A stretch of 64,000 nt of DNA. Origin: Paraburkholderia sp. BL10I2N1 (GTDB lineage Bacteria; Pseudomonadota; Gammaproteobacteria; Burkholderiales; Burkholderiaceae). The stretch is taken from assembly GCF_004361815.1 (NCBI RefSeq), contig NZ_SNWA01000001.1, positions 1,240,001 to 1,304,000 of the forward strand, read 5' to 3'. Under the pieces are notes generated by a model. The model searched no databases. It saw only the letters and a program-made list of their open reading frames with translations, and had not been told where the DNA came from. Below, in pieces: positions 1-8,799 of the stretch (the stretch's first letter is position 1; every line of letters begins with the position of its first letter). The position numbers and the translations under genes were made by a program.

Positions 1-275
1 TCGCGACGCGCCAGGTCTTCTTCGAGCGTGACCTCCGGCGCATAAAAGAACTGGAAGCCGTGATAGCCCGCCGCAGTCTTGCGCTCGGTGCGCGCGAGCG
101 CGTATTCCTCGTGCGTGTCGGGATGCAGAAACACCGGGAAATCCTTGCCCACCGGCCGATATCCCTGCGCCACCATCTGCTCGGGCGTCGCGCCGACAAC
201 CACGTAATCGCGATCCTGTACCGGCGCACCGAGCAGTTCGTCGCGGATCGCGCCGCCTACCGCGTAAATATTCAC
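1..275 (-). CDS. cca: CCA-adding tRNA nucleotidyltransferase, N-terminal part (runs off the left edge)
   Basis: Adds or repairs the 3'-terminal CCA of tRNAs. Only about the first 91 residues are in the window. They show the class II nucleotidyltransferase start: the Gly-rich [11 protein letters not shown] at residues 6-16, then DRDYVVVG with the metal-binding Asp21 and Asp23. The RR of the family's RRD motif falls at the window edge. The start is GTG at 275, and its GTGA overlaps the TGA of the upstream glutathione S-transferase gene, so the two are probably translationally coupled. An HD domain further on, as in multifunctional Cca proteins, cannot be checked here. Confidence 0.9.
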   Translation of the reverse strand, partial: MNIYAVGGAIRDELLGAPVQDRDYVVVGATPEQMVAQGYRPVGKDFPVFLHPDTHEEYALARTERKTAAGYHGFQFFYAPEVTLEEDLARR

Positions 276-919
276 GCGCAGGTGTCGTAAACCGACACAC
301 GATGCGTCTCGCGCAGCGCATCGTCGATCCACGCGTGCACCGCCGGCTGTGCCGTCACGCGCTGCGCGTAAGCGGCAGACGCTTTCGACAACGCCGGCTG
401 CCAGGTATTGAATCGCATCACGACCGGCGCATACATCGCGTCGGCAATCCCGAACTCGCCGAACAGGAACGGCCCGCCATGCCTTTCAAGGCAGTCTCGC
501 CACAGTGCATCGATACGCGCGACGTCGGCCAGCGCACCCGGCGCCGCACCCTTGCCGGGAAACGATGCGCGGATATTCATCCACATGTTCGAACGCAGAT
601 CGCCAAAGCCCGAATGCATTTCGGCGCTGACACTGCGCGCTTGCGCCCGGACAACCGGATCGCGCGGCCACATCGCGTGCTGGGGGAAACACTCGGCGAG
701 CGTCTCGCAGATCGCGAGCGAATCCCACACGGATGAGCCGTCATCGGCAACGAGGCAGGGCACCTTTCCCGAAGGCGCATGTTCCGTGATCGCGGCCTTC
801 GTGTTCGCCTCGTTGAGCGGAATCAGCACTTCGTCGAAGGGAATACCGAAATGCTTCAGCAGCAGCCACGGCCGCATCGACCACGACGAATAATTCTTGT
901 CACCAATGATGAGCTTCAT
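272..919 (-). CDS. Glutathione S-transferase family protein
   Basis: A 215-residue cytosolic GST. Residues 1-80 form the thioredoxin-like half, with YSSWSMRPW as the likely active-site loop near residues 10-18 and SGKVPCLV carrying the cis-proline before the last strand. The rest is the helical domain. Length is normal for the family. An AAGGAAG ribosome site precedes the ATG. It sits between the epimerase gene and cca on the same strand and overlaps cca by four bases. The substrate cannot be read from the sequence. A detoxification or thiol-conjugation role is inferred from family only. Confidence 0.85.
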   Translation of the reverse strand: MKLIIGDKNYSSWSMRPWLLLKHFGIPFDEVLIPLNEANTKAAITEHAPSGKVPCLVADDGSSVWDSLAICETLAECFPQHAMWPRDPVVRAQARSVSAEMHSGFGDLRSNMWMNIRASFPGKGAAPGALADVARIDALWRDCLERHGGPFLFGEFGIADAMYAPVVMRFNTWQPALSKASAAYAQRVTAQPAVHAWIDDALRETHRVSVYDTCA

Positions 920-948
920 GCTTCCTTGAAAGAGTGAAAAAATCAGAT

Positions 949-1902
949 TTACCGGCCCGCATTCGCGCGGAACGTATTGAACCGCGAACGCATCGACGCG
1001 CCCGTCAGGTACACCGGCGCAATCGTTTCGATGCTCGCGGGCTCGATGCCGAGTTCCGGCGCGAGCGGTCCGCTCAGCACGCTGTCTACTTTCATCGAAT
1101 CGAGGTTGTCGCGCGTGATCACCGGCTCGCCGGGCGCCAGTTCGAACGTCAGCGCCTGCAGGCGCGCCAGCGCCTCCGGCAGGCGTACGATCTTCGCGTG
1201 ACGACCAATCGTGTCGCCGCAGAACTTGACCAGCTGCTCGAGCGTGTACACGGTCGGGCCGCCGAGTTCGTACGTGCGGCCAACGGCGGCATCCAGATCG
1301 AGCACGTCGACGATTGCCTTCGCCACATCGCCCACGAACACCGGCTGGAACTTCGCATCCGGCATCGCGAGCGGAATCACCGGAAACACGCGTTGCAGGA
1401 ACGCGAACTTGTTGAGAAACGCATCCTCCGGCCCGAACACCACCGACGGCCGGAAAATCGTCGACGCCAGCGCGGCCTGACGCACGGCCTTTTCGCCATC
1501 CCCCTTCGAGCGCAGGTACATGCTCGGCCCTTTCGGATCCGCGCCGATCGCGCTCACGTGGATCAGCCGATGCACCCCCTTGCCTTCGCAGGCGGCGACA
1601 ATCTTTGTCGGCAATTCGACGTGCGCTTTCGCAAACTCCGGGCCGTACGGATTGCCGCGGCTCGAATGCAGCACCCCGACCAGATTGATCACCGCATCCG
1701 CGTTCTCGACAAAGCGTGCGAGTTCGACCGGATCGAACACATCGGTTTCGATCACGTCGATGGGCAATAGCGTGAGATGACGGGCGTTGTAGCGTCGGCG
1801 GGTGGCAATGCGCACGTCCTTGCCGAGTTCGACAAGCGCGTTCACGAGATGACTGCCAATAAACCCTGAACCGCCGACGATCGCGATGGCTTGATGTCGC
1901 AT
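949..1902 (-). CDS. NAD(P)-binding SDR-type epimerase, complex I NDUFA9-like family
   Basis: A 317-residue extended short-chain dehydrogenase fold. The dinucleotide-binding GGSGFIGSHL lies at residues 8-17, followed by VIETDVFD and VINLVGVL strands of the Rossmann fold. The family is the bacterial relative of the complex I accessory subunit NDUFA9/39 kDa, which binds NAD(P)H without a proven catalytic role. I chose the ATG at 1902 because GGGGAG lies just upstream; an in-frame start 10 codons earlier has weaker support. It lies between slt and the GST gene on the same strand. Function beyond nucleotide binding is inferred. Confidence 0.82.
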   Translation of the reverse strand: MRHQAIAIVGGSGFIGSHLVNALVELGKDVRIATRRRYNARHLTLLPIDVIETDVFDPVELARFVENADAVINLVGVLHSSRGNPYGPEFAKAHVELPTKIVAACEGKGVHRLIHVSAIGADPKGPSMYLRSKGDGEKAVRQAALASTIFRPSVVFGPEDAFLNKFAFLQRVFPVIPLAMPDAKFQPVFVGDVAKAIVDVLDLDAAVGRTYELGGPTVYTLEQLVKFCGDTIGRHAKIVRLPEALARLQALTFELAPGEPVITRDNLDSMKVDSVLSGPLAPELGIEPASIETIAPVYLTGASMRSRFNTFRANAGR

Positions 1903-1988
1903 TTTCGACTCCCCTTGTGGAAGCCGCGGCAACGGCTGGCGAGGCGGCCGCCGCGTGAGGCGCGGCGGCGTGGCGCGGGCGCTGGAAT

Positions 1989-3965
1989 TTATGGTGCGAT
2001 GTAGCCCAGACGCGCCTTCAGCGATTGCGGACGGCCTTCAAACAATGCCGCGTAGTAGACCGTGTTCGACAACACATTCTTGACGTAGTCGCGGGTTTCC
2101 TGGAACGGGATCGTCTCCGCAAAAATCGCACCCTCAACCGGATGCGCCAAACCCTGCCGCCATGCGCGCGGACGGCCGGGACCGGCGTTGTATCCAGCGG
2201 TAGCGAGTACAGCAGACCCGTCGAACTGATTGTAGATCATCGACAGATAGTTGGTGCCGAGCAGGATATTGGTGTTGATGTCGTTCATCTGCGCACGCGA
2301 GATGGGCCCAAGACCGATCTTCTTCGCGACCAGCTGCGCGGTGCCCGGCATCAACTGCATCAAGCCGCTCGCGCCCACTTCGGAACGCGCGTTCATGATG
2401 AAGCGCGACTCCTGGCGGATCAGCCCGTAAGCCCATTCGACGTCGAGGCCGGTCGCCTGCGCGTCGCGCTCGACGATATCGCGGAACGGCGACAGATAGC
2501 GCAGCGAGAAATCGTGCTCGGTCTTCGTCCGGTCGGCGGTGTTGACGGTGCGATCGTACAGCTCGATGCGGCGCGCGTATTCGGCCAGAGCCAGCAACTG
2601 GCGGTCGGTCATGCTGCGCAGCGGCCAGTTCCACTCACGATTGCCTTCGAGCCGCAGGTTCAACGCGTAGAACCGCTGCGCAAGCTGCAAGCCCGGCGTG
2701 TTGCCCGCCTGTGCGACTTCGGCGTCCGTCACGGTGGTCTTCTGGGGCACCGTGATCTTCTGGCCAAGTTCTTCGGCGGCCAGCTGGCCGTAGAAGTTGT
2801 AGCCCTGCGCGATCTGCTCGAATTCCTGATTCGCCCGCACGGTGTCGCCGCTTTGCTTCAGCGCACGCGCGTGCCAGTAAACCCACGACGGCTGGTTGCG
2901 CAGCGACGGCGGCATCTGCTCGATCGACCAGCGTACCATCGTCCAGTCGCCCGCGAGCAGCGCGGTGCGCGTGCGCCATTCGTAGGCAGGATTCGACAGC
3001 GGCGCATTCGCCGACAGGCGATACCAGTCGACGGCGGCCGGCATCTGCTTCGCCGCCGCCTGATAGGCGATCGTGCCCCAGCCGATCCCGCGTTCAGCCG
3101 CTGTGAGCGACGGCGCCACCGACCCGAAGGTCGCGGCGGCCATCGCCGGATCGTTGCGCGCCATGCGCGTGATTGCCAGCAGCGCCAGCTGATGCGACTG
3201 AGGATCGGCGCTGACGCCCGCTGCGAGCAACAGCGGCGGCGTACTCGCGGCCTGATTGAACAACACCGGATCGGGTGGCCGGTTGCCGAGCGCATCGACC
3301 AGCCTGCTGCCGGTGTTGGTTTCGTTTTGCTCGTACGCGAGACGGATCTGCTGCCAGACGTCGTCGGTGGAGAACTGCTGGTTGATCGCGAGCGACGTGA
3401 TCAGATCGACGCAGCCGTCGCCGTACACCTTCGGATCGACGAGCAACGCGCGTGCTGCATCGGCGACATTTTCGCCGCGCGCCGCGCGCGATTCGAGCGC
3501 GTAGCACTTCACCTGCGTGTCGTCGTTCAGCACGAAGCGCGCGTATTGCTCGTCGAAGTTGCGCCAGTCGTGGCGCGCGCCGAGCACGACCAGGTAGTCG
3601 TTGCGCATGCGGTCGGCGATGGCCTGGCCGTCGTACTTTTGCAGGAACGCCACCACCGGCGCGTCGGGCGCGTCGATGCGCGCATGACCTGAGCTGTCGA
3701 AGAGCTGTGGCTTGAGCTGGAAATACTCCAGATATGCCGGCGCTGGATAATCCGGGATCATGCTCGCCAGTTGGGCGGCGCGCGCTGGGTCATTATTACG
3801 CGCGGCTTCGCGAAGCTGGATGAAGGTCTGATCTGCGTCAGAGAGCTGGGACAGCTGGGAGACCGGGATGGGGCGGACGGCGGAGGCCGTGCCACATGCG
3901 ACGAGTGCCGCAGCAGCCAGCGCCGAACCGGCCGCGCGATATACTCGAAAAAGGCGTTTTGACAT
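1989..3965 (-). CDS. slt: Soluble lytic murein transglycosylase, lipoprotein
   Basis: Cleaves peptidoglycan glycan strands, leaving 1,6-anhydromuramyl ends. The 658-residue protein starts with a lipoprotein signal (hydrophobic LAAAALVAC, lipobox Cys near residue 24), so it is probably anchored in the outer membrane. A long alpha-helical superhelix region fills residues 40-450. The C-terminal SLT domain follows, with QESRF (catalytic Glu), SEVGASGLMQLMPGTA and GYNAGPGR. A much longer open frame extends upstream, but the lipoprotein start at 3965 fits the family and leaves 20 bp to the divergent fthC start. It heads a minus-strand run with the epimerase, GST and cca. Confidence 0.92.
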   Translation of the reverse strand: MSKRLFRVYRAAGSALAAAALVACGTASAVRPIPVSQLSQLSDADQTFIQLREAARNNDPARAAQLASMIPDYPAPAYLEYFQLKPQLFDSSGHARIDAPDAPVVAFLQKYDGQAIADRMRNDYLVVLGARHDWRNFDEQYARFVLNDDTQVKCYALESRAARGENVADAARALLVDPKVYGDGCVDLITSLAINQQFSTDDVWQQIRLAYEQNETNTGSRLVDALGNRPPDPVLFNQAASTPPLLLAAGVSADPQSHQLALLAITRMARNDPAMAAATFGSVAPSLTAAERGIGWGTIAYQAAAKQMPAAVDWYRLSANAPLSNPAYEWRTRTALLAGDWTMVRWSIEQMPPSLRNQPSWVYWHARALKQSGDTVRANQEFEQIAQGYNFYGQLAAEELGQKITVPQKTTVTDAEVAQAGNTPGLQLAQRFYALNLRLEGNREWNWPLRSMTDRQLLALAEYARRIELYDRTVNTADRTKTEHDFSLRYLSPFRDIVERDAQATGLDVEWAYGLIRQESRFIMNARSEVGASGLMQLMPGTAQLVAKKIGLGPISRAQMNDINTNILLGTNYLSMIYNQFDGSAVLATAGYNAGPGRPRAWRQGLAHPVEGAIFAETIPFQETRDYVKNVLSNTVYYAALFEGRPQSLKARLGYIAP

Positions 3966-3985
3966 CGTTGTTTCTGGAGCGCGAA

Positions 3986-4600
3986 TTGAGCCCAAGGATA
4001 GCATGCAACCCCATCCCAAAATCGAAAAAGGAACTGCGTAAAACGTTGCTGGAAGCCCGTCTTGACGCGGCGCGCGAGCCGGCGGCAAACGATGCGCTGA
4101 AACGTCACGTGCTTGACACGCTAAAGCGCTATCAACCTGCCTGCGTGGGGTTTTACTGGCCGCTTGCAGGCGAGTTCGACGCGCGCGATGCGATTGCCGC
4201 ATGGCTCGCGTCCGATCCGCAACGACAGGCCGGATTGCCAGTGATCCATGCAGTCGGCAAGCCGCTTGCGTTTCATGCGTGGGTGCCGGAGATGACGATG
4301 CGGGACGGGCATCATAGGATTCCGGAACCGGACTCTGGACACGCCGTGATTCCCGACCTGTTGCTGATCCCCTGCGTCGGTTTCGATGAACACGGCTACC
4401 GGCTGGGTTATGGCGGCGGTTACTACGACCGCACGCTGGCCACATGGCCAGGCAAAACAAGGCCGGTGACCGTGGGCATCGCCTATGAAGCATGCCGCAC
4501 GGACGCGCTGCACCGTGAAGCGCACGACATTCCGCTGGACGCGATCGTCACCGACGTCGACCGCTACCCGAAGGTCGTGCAGATCGTGACCAAAGCCTGA
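3986..4600 (+). CDS. fthC: 5-formyltetrahydrofolate cyclo-ligase
   Basis: Converts 5-formyl-THF to 5,10-methenyl-THF with ATP, returning the storage or inhibitory folate to one-carbon metabolism. The 204-residue protein shows the N-terminal SKKELRK and the family signature GYRLGYGGGYYDRTLA near residues 130-145. No in-frame ATG fits the family's N terminus. The TTG at 3986 has GGAG six bases upstream (3976-3979) and gives the usual length. It is divergent from slt with only 20 bp between starts, so both promoters must lie inside the neighbouring coding sequence. It is convergent with the winged-helix gene. Confidence 0.92.
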   Translation: MSPRIACNPIPKSKKELRKTLLEARLDAAREPAANDALKRHVLDTLKRYQPACVGFYWPLAGEFDARDAIAAWLASDPQRQAGLPVIHAVGKPLAFHAWVPEMTMRDGHHRIPEPDSGHAVIPDLLLIPCVGFDEHGYRLGYGGGYYDRTLATWPGKTRPVTVGIAYEACRTDALHREAHDIPLDAIVTDVDRYPKVVQIVTKA

Positions 4601-4607
4601 GCACGCC

Positions 4608-5120
4608 CTACAGCGAAGCCGCCGCGCGCGCCGCCGTGTCGTACAGTCCGGAGGCGTTGCGCATCAACTGCGCGGCGTCACCGATCTGCTGATTCGTCAG
4701 ACCGCTCTCTTTCAGCGTCGCGATCAGGCAACTCTCCCTCACCTCACGATATTTCAGGCACAGGTCGCGGCCCGCCTGGGTTGCCGAGAAAAACACTTCC
4801 TTGCCGGTCTTTTCGCTTTTTACATACCCTCTAGCTACGAGCTTCTTCAGTGCATAGGTCGCAACGTGCGTGTCCTCGATGTTCAGCACGAAGCAGATAT
4901 CGGCCAGTTTCTTGCGGCGCTCGCGATGGCTGACGTGGTGCAGCAGCGACACTTCGATGGCGGTCATGTCCTTGTCGCCCGCCGCCGACATGCAGCGCAC
5001 CATCCAGCGGTTGAACGCGTTGCCGGCCATGATAAGGGCGTACTCCAGCTCGGATAGTTCCGCGCTTGTTTCAGACACGAGGTGTTCTGAGGAGACGATC
5101 TTGGTGGGCTGACGCGACAT
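4608..5120 (-). CDS. Winged-helix DNA-binding protein (MarR-like)
   Basis: A 170-residue cytosolic regulator. The central part (about residues 50-125) reads as a winged helix-turn-helix: TAIEVSLLHHVSHRERRKKLADI, then a recognition helix in DTHVATYALKKLVARGYV, then a wing around KTGKEVFFSATQAG. It resembles MarR-fold proteins (COG5631-like) but lacks an obvious ligand pocket motif. It is divergent from the 5-oxoprolinase operon across about 200 bp that contains an AT-rich dyad at 5207-5226, so it may control that operon, itself, or both. This is inferred from position only. Confidence 0.8.
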   Translation of the reverse strand: MSRQPTKIVSSEHLVSETSAELSELEYALIMAGNAFNRWMVRCMSAAGDKDMTAIEVSLLHHVSHRERRKKLADICFVLNIEDTHVATYALKKLVARGYVKSEKTGKEVFFSATQAGRDLCLKYREVRESCLIATLKESGLTNQQIGDAAQLMRNASGLYDTAARAAASL

Positions 5121-5322
5121 GGCTAAGGGTCTCGATACAGGTTGGGAATGTGCCGGAAGTGTACGGCACCCGCCCGTCGATGTGAGCCTGGCAAAAACGC
5201 TTATTGATAAATTGTAGATAATTTATTGAGAATGTAGGCTATCCAGATTGCATGACGCGAAGCCGGCTGTCTCTTCCGGATCAGCGCGGGCGGTCGGATT
5301 TCCGACTCGAACCAGGTCTTTC
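5121..5322. promoter_or_regulatory. Divergent regulatory region between the winged-helix gene and pxpB
   Basis: An AT-rich island in otherwise GC-rich DNA. At 5207-5226, ATAAATT and AATTTAT form a 7-bp inverted repeat with a 6-base spacer, and TTATTGA occurs as a direct repeat at 5201-5207 and 5223-5229. The spacing suits a dimeric winged-helix regulator. No convincing -35/-10 pair could be fixed for either gene. Confidence 0.45.
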
Positions 5323-5976
5323 ATGAACCAGCCACGAATCTATCCATTGGGCGACAACGCGCTTGTCTGCGAGTCGGCGCCCCCTGCGACGCTCGATTGC
5401 CAGCGGCGCGTCTGGGCGGCCGCCCAAGCGGCGCGCGGCTGGCCGCACGTGCTCGAAGTCGTGCCCGGCATGAACAACCTGACGCTGGTCGTCGATCCGC
5501 TCGCCGCCGACCGCGACGCGCTCGCCGACCAGCTGCGCGCCGCCTGGGACGCCGCCAGCGACGCCCCCGCCCCCGGCCGCGAAGTCGACATTCCCGTGCA
5601 CTACGGCGGCGAAGCCGGGCCGGACCTCGAGGTCGTCGCGAAGCACACAGGGTTGTCACCGAAGGAAGTCGTCGAGCGGCACGCGGCGGGCCGGTACATC
5701 GTGTTCTTTCTCGGTTTCCAGCCAGGTTTCGCCTACATGGGCGGTCTCGACGAAAAGCTGCATACGCCGCGCCGTGCAGAGCCACGGCTCGAGGTGCCGG
5801 CCGGCTCGGTCGGGATCGGCGGGGCGCAGACCGGGGTCTATCCGGCGAGTTCGCCAGGCGGCTGGCAGTTGATCGGGCGCACCCATGTGCCGCTCTTCGA
5901 TCCGGCGCGCACGCCGCCCACCTTGCTGCAACCGGGCGACCAGGTACGCTTTGTAGTCGCGGGGGTGCAAGCATGA
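5323..5976 (+). CDS. pxpB: 5-oxoprolinase subunit PxpB (KipI family)
   Basis: Subunit B of the ATP-dependent bacterial 5-oxoprolinase (PxpABC), which opens 5-oxoproline to glutamate in the cytosol. The 217-residue protein has the strongly conserved stretch FFLGFQPGFAYMGGL (about residues 128-142) followed by PRLEVPAGSVGIGG and QTGVYP. The ATG at 5323 is preceded by a weak AGGT; a frame reaching further upstream has no family support. It overlaps pxpC by ATGA, so B and C are translationally coupled. The older name KipI comes from the Bacillus kinase-inhibitor homologue. Confidence 0.93.
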   Translation: MNQPRIYPLGDNALVCESAPPATLDCQRRVWAAAQAARGWPHVLEVVPGMNNLTLVVDPLAADRDALADQLRAAWDAASDAPAPGREVDIPVHYGGEAGPDLEVVAKHTGLSPKEVVERHAAGRYIVFFLGFQPGFAYMGGLDEKLHTPRRAEPRLEVPAGSVGIGGAQTGVYPASSPGGWQLIGRTHVPLFDPARTPPTLLQPGDQVRFVVAGVQA

Positions 5977-7034
5977 TCGACATCATTCGCGCGGGTCTTC
6001 TGACCACGGTTCAGGATCTCGGGCGGCACGGCTACCGGCATCTCGGCGTGTCGATGGGCGGCGCGCTCGACCGTCTGTCGCTCGAAGTCGGCAATCGCCT
6101 CGTCGGCAACCGGCCGGACGCGGCCGGCCTCGAAATCACCCTGGGTCCCGTTACGCTGCGCTTTGCGCGCCCGACGCGGATCGCGATCACCGGCACCGAC
6201 TTCAGCGCGACGCTCGACGGCCAACCGGTCTACTCATGGTGGAGCCTGCCCGTGCAGGCGAACCAGGAACTCGCGCTGCAGCCGGCGAGGCGCGGCATGC
6301 GCGGCTATGTGGCCGTCGCCGGCGGCATCGACGTGCTGCCGATGCTCGGCTCGCGCAGCACCGATCTTGGCGCCGGCTTCGGAGGTCTCGGCGGCCGCGC
6401 GCTGCGCGACGGCGACCGCCTGCCGGTCGGCGCGCCGCTCACGCGCCCCGGCTCCTGGTTCAGCCCGGACGCCCCCGAGTTCGGCGTGAAGGCGCCGGCC
6501 TGGTGCAAGTTCGTGCTGGTCAACGAGCCGCTGCGGCGCGGGCGTCATCCGTCGAATGTGCCGTGGGCGGTGTCGATCCGCGTGCTGCCGGGCCCCGAGT
6601 ACGACAGCTTCACCGCCGAAGCACAGAAAACCTTCTGGTCCGACGAATGGCTGGTCACCCCGAACAGCAACCGGATGGGCTATCGCCTCGCGGGCGTGGC
6701 GCTCAAACGGACACACAAGACCGATCTGCTGTCGCACGCGGTGCTGCCGGGCACGATCCAGGTGCCGCCCAACGGCCAGCCGATCGTGCTGATGAGCGAC
6801 GCACAGACGACGGGCGGCTATCCGAAGATCGGCGCCGTGATCCAGGCCGACATGTGGAAGCTCGCGCAGGTGCGGCTGAACGGCGCCGTGCGCTTCATCC
6901 CGACCACATCAGACGAAGCGCGTCAGGCGCTTGACGAAGAACGCGCGTATCTGCGGCAGATCGATGCCGCAATCGCGATGCACCAAGAACGCTGCGCGCG
7001 CCAGCCGGCGCTGGCGGCACTCCAGGACAAGTAG
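5973..7034 (+). CDS. pxpC: 5-oxoprolinase subunit PxpC (KipA family, biotin-dependent carboxyltransferase-like)
   Basis: Subunit C of 5-oxoprolinase, 353 residues. Family signatures are LLTTVQDLGRHGYRHLGV at the N terminus, GGALDRLSLEVGNRLVGN, GLEITLGP, and NRMGYRLAG in the second half. The fold is shared with the allophanate hydrolase / urea carboxylase AHS2 domain. The start overlaps the pxpB stop (ATGA at 5973-5976). pxpA follows after nine bases. Homologues are sometimes annotated as urea carboxylase subunits, but the adjacent LamB/YcsF gene makes 5-oxoprolinase the better call. Confidence 0.93.
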   Translation: MIDIIRAGLLTTVQDLGRHGYRHLGVSMGGALDRLSLEVGNRLVGNRPDAAGLEITLGPVTLRFARPTRIAITGTDFSATLDGQPVYSWWSLPVQANQELALQPARRGMRGYVAVAGGIDVLPMLGSRSTDLGAGFGGLGGRALRDGDRLPVGAPLTRPGSWFSPDAPEFGVKAPAWCKFVLVNEPLRRGRHPSNVPWAVSIRVLPGPEYDSFTAEAQKTFWSDEWLVTPNSNRMGYRLAGVALKRTHKTDLLSHAVLPGTIQVPPNGQPIVLMSDAQTTGGYPKIGAVIQADMWKLAQVRLNGAVRFIPTTSDEARQALDEERAYLRQIDAAIAMHQERCARQPALAALQDK

Positions 7035-7043
7035 GAGAACACC

Positions 7044-7796
7044 ATGCAAATCGATTTGAACGCCGATCTCGGCGAAGGATGCGGATCCGACGAGGCACTG
7101 CTCGATCTCGTCAGCTCGGCGAACATCGCGTGCGGCTGGCACGCGGGCGGCGCCAACGCGATGCGCGAGTGCGTGCGCTGGGCGGTGCAGAAAGGCGTGT
7201 CGATCGGCGCGCACCCGGGCTTCAACGATCCGGAGAATTTCGGCCGCAAGGAGATGGACCTGCCGGCGGGCGACATCTACGCCGGCGTGCTGTACCAGCT
7301 TGGCGCGCTGTCGGCGATCGCGCAGGCCGAAGGCGGTCGCATCGCGCACGTCAAACCGCACGGCGCGCTCTACAACCAGGCCGCACGCGACCCGAAGATC
7401 GCCGATGCGATTGCGTCGGCGGTCCACGACTTCGATCCGTCGCTGTCGATGTTCGCGCTGGCCAACAGCGAGCTCGTGACAGCAGCGCGTGAAGCCGGCC
7501 TGACCGCCGTCGAAGAAGTGTTCGCCGACCGTGGCTATCGCGCGGACGGCTCGCTCGTGCCGCGCAAGGAGCCGGGCGCCCTGCTCGACGACGAAGACCT
7601 CGTGCTCGAACGCACGCTCGCGATGGTGCGCGAGCGGCGCGTACAGGCTGTCGACGGCCAGTGGGTTCCGCTCAACCCCCAGACGATCTGCCTGCACGGC
7701 GACGGCCCGCACGCACTCGCGTTCGCGCGGCGCATCCGCGCGGCGCTCGCTGAAGCCGGGATCGCCGTTCATGCGGCCAGCGCCGCGCGCGTCTGA
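7044..7796 (+). CDS. pxpA: 5-oxoprolinase subunit PxpA (LamB/YcsF family)
   Basis: Subunit A of 5-oxoprolinase, 250 residues, normal length. It opens with the family signature [12 protein letters not shown] and continues with [20 protein letters not shown] and [10 protein letters not shown], which carry the conserved His and Asp residues of the polysaccharide-deacetylase-like barrel. A GGAGAAC ribosome site lies seven bases upstream of the ATG. It is third in the pxpB-C-A operon. A GC-rich stem-loop follows at 7827-7855 before the membrane genes. Confidence 0.95.
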   Translation: MQIDLNADLGEGCGSDEALLDLVSSANIACGWHAGGANAMRECVRWAVQKGVSIGAHPGFNDPENFGRKEMDLPAGDIYAGVLYQLGALSAIAQAEGGRIAHVKPHGALYNQAARDPKIADAIASAVHDFDPSLSMFALANSELVTAAREAGLTAVEEVFADRGYRADGSLVPRKEPGALLDDEDLVLERTLAMVRERRVQAVDGQWVPLNPQTICLHGDGPHALAFARRIRAALAEAGIAVHAASAARV

Positions 7797-7826
7797 ACAG
7801 CGCGAACCTGCCTGCGATCACGATTC

Positions 7827-7855
7827 CCCAACGCCCCGCTTCAAGCGGGGCGTTG
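7827..7855 (+). terminator. GC-rich stem-loop after pxpA (terminator or mRNA-stabilising hairpin)
   Basis: A perfect inverted repeat: CCAACGCCCCGC pairs with its complement around a TTCAA loop. No T-run follows, so it may weaken rather than stop transcription into DUF969/DUF979, or protect the pxp mRNA 3' end. The rest of the 241-bp gap holds a 13-bp palindrome (CCGGTT-C-AACCGG, 8002-8014) but no gene. Confidence 0.5.
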
Positions 7856-8037
7856 GCCAGATGCAGGAGATCATCGAAGTACGGAAGTAGAAGACGCAGT
7901 TCTGAAACGCTGAAGTCAAAGCGGCCGCCTGGAGCCGCTCAAGCAAGGACGACCCGCGGCACTCGCGCGCGCCGTTCAATACGCGCCGCCACGAGCGGCA
8001 ACCGGTTCAACCGGAAAAACCCTGTTTGGAGATCCAC

Positions 8038-8799
8038 ATGCAGACAACAGTCAGTTTATGGCCTCTCATTGGCGTGGCCGTCATCATCGTCGGGTTTGTG
8101 TTGCGCTTCAACCCGATGCTGATCGTGGCCGCGGCGGCCATCGCCACCGGACTCGCCGCGCACTTTCCGCCAGACAAGATTCTCGCGGCGATCGGCACCG
8201 GCTTCATCAAGACCCGCAACATCCCGCTCATCATCCTGCTGCCGCTCGCGGTCATCGGGCTGCTTGAACGACACGGCCTGCGCGAGCGTGCGCAGATATG
8301 GATTTCCAGCATCAAGGCGGCGACCGCAGGGCGTCTCCTGATTGTCTATCTGCTGGTGCGTGAACTGACCGCCGCAGTCGGGCTGACCGGGCTCGGCGGT
8401 CATCCGCAGATGGTGCGCCCACTGATCGCGCCGATGGCCGAGGGCGCCACCGAAAGCCGCTTCGGCAAGATCAGCGACGCGGTGCGTTTCCGTCTACGCG
8501 CGTACTCGGCGGCAACCGACAACGTCGGGCTTTTTTTCGGTGAGGACATCTTCGTCGCGTTCGGTGCGATCGTGCTGATGGTCACCTTCCTCAAGGAAGC
8601 AGGCATCACCGTCGAACCGATGCATGTGGCCGTGTGGGGCATCCCGACCGCGATCTGCGCATTCCTGATCCACGGCTTCCGGCTCTGGCTGCTCGACCGC
8701 AAACTCGAACGTGAACTGCGCGGCAACCTGTCCGCAGGCGCCGCGCAAAAGCCGGCGGCAACCCGCACGGCCGCGGGCGCATCGGGAGACCGCGCATGA
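8038..8799 (+). CDS. DUF969 membrane protein, putative 5-oxoproline transporter component
   Basis: A 253-residue integral membrane protein. Hydrophobic segments are at about residues 6-22, 27-45, 62-78 and 175-215. It contains TAAVGLTGLGGHPQMVRPL and SAATDNVGLFFGEDIFVAFGA, which look like conserved polar re-entrant or substrate-site segments. The ATG at 8038 has GGAG six bases upstream. It overlaps the DUF979 gene by ATGA, and the two families normally occur as a pair. Linkage to pxpBCA suggests uptake of 5-oxoproline or a related metabolite. The transport function is inferred, not shown. Confidence 0.85.
   Translation: MQTTVSLWPLIGVAVIIVGFVLRFNPMLIVAAAAIATGLAAHFPPDKILAAIGTGFIKTRNIPLIILLPLAVIGLLERHGLRERAQIWISSIKAATAGRLLIVYLLVRELTAAVGLTGLGGHPQMVRPLIAPMAEGATESRFGKISDAVRFRLRAYSAATDNVGLFFGEDIFVAFGAIVLMVTFLKEAGITVEPMHVAVWGIPTAICAFLIHGFRLWLLDRKLERELRGNLSAGAAQKPAATRTAAGASGDRA

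Noticed and set aside
3896..3985. An upstream ATG at 3896 as fthC start
   Set aside because: It would overlap slt by 70 bp and add residues without family support; the TTG at 3986 has a good ribosome site.
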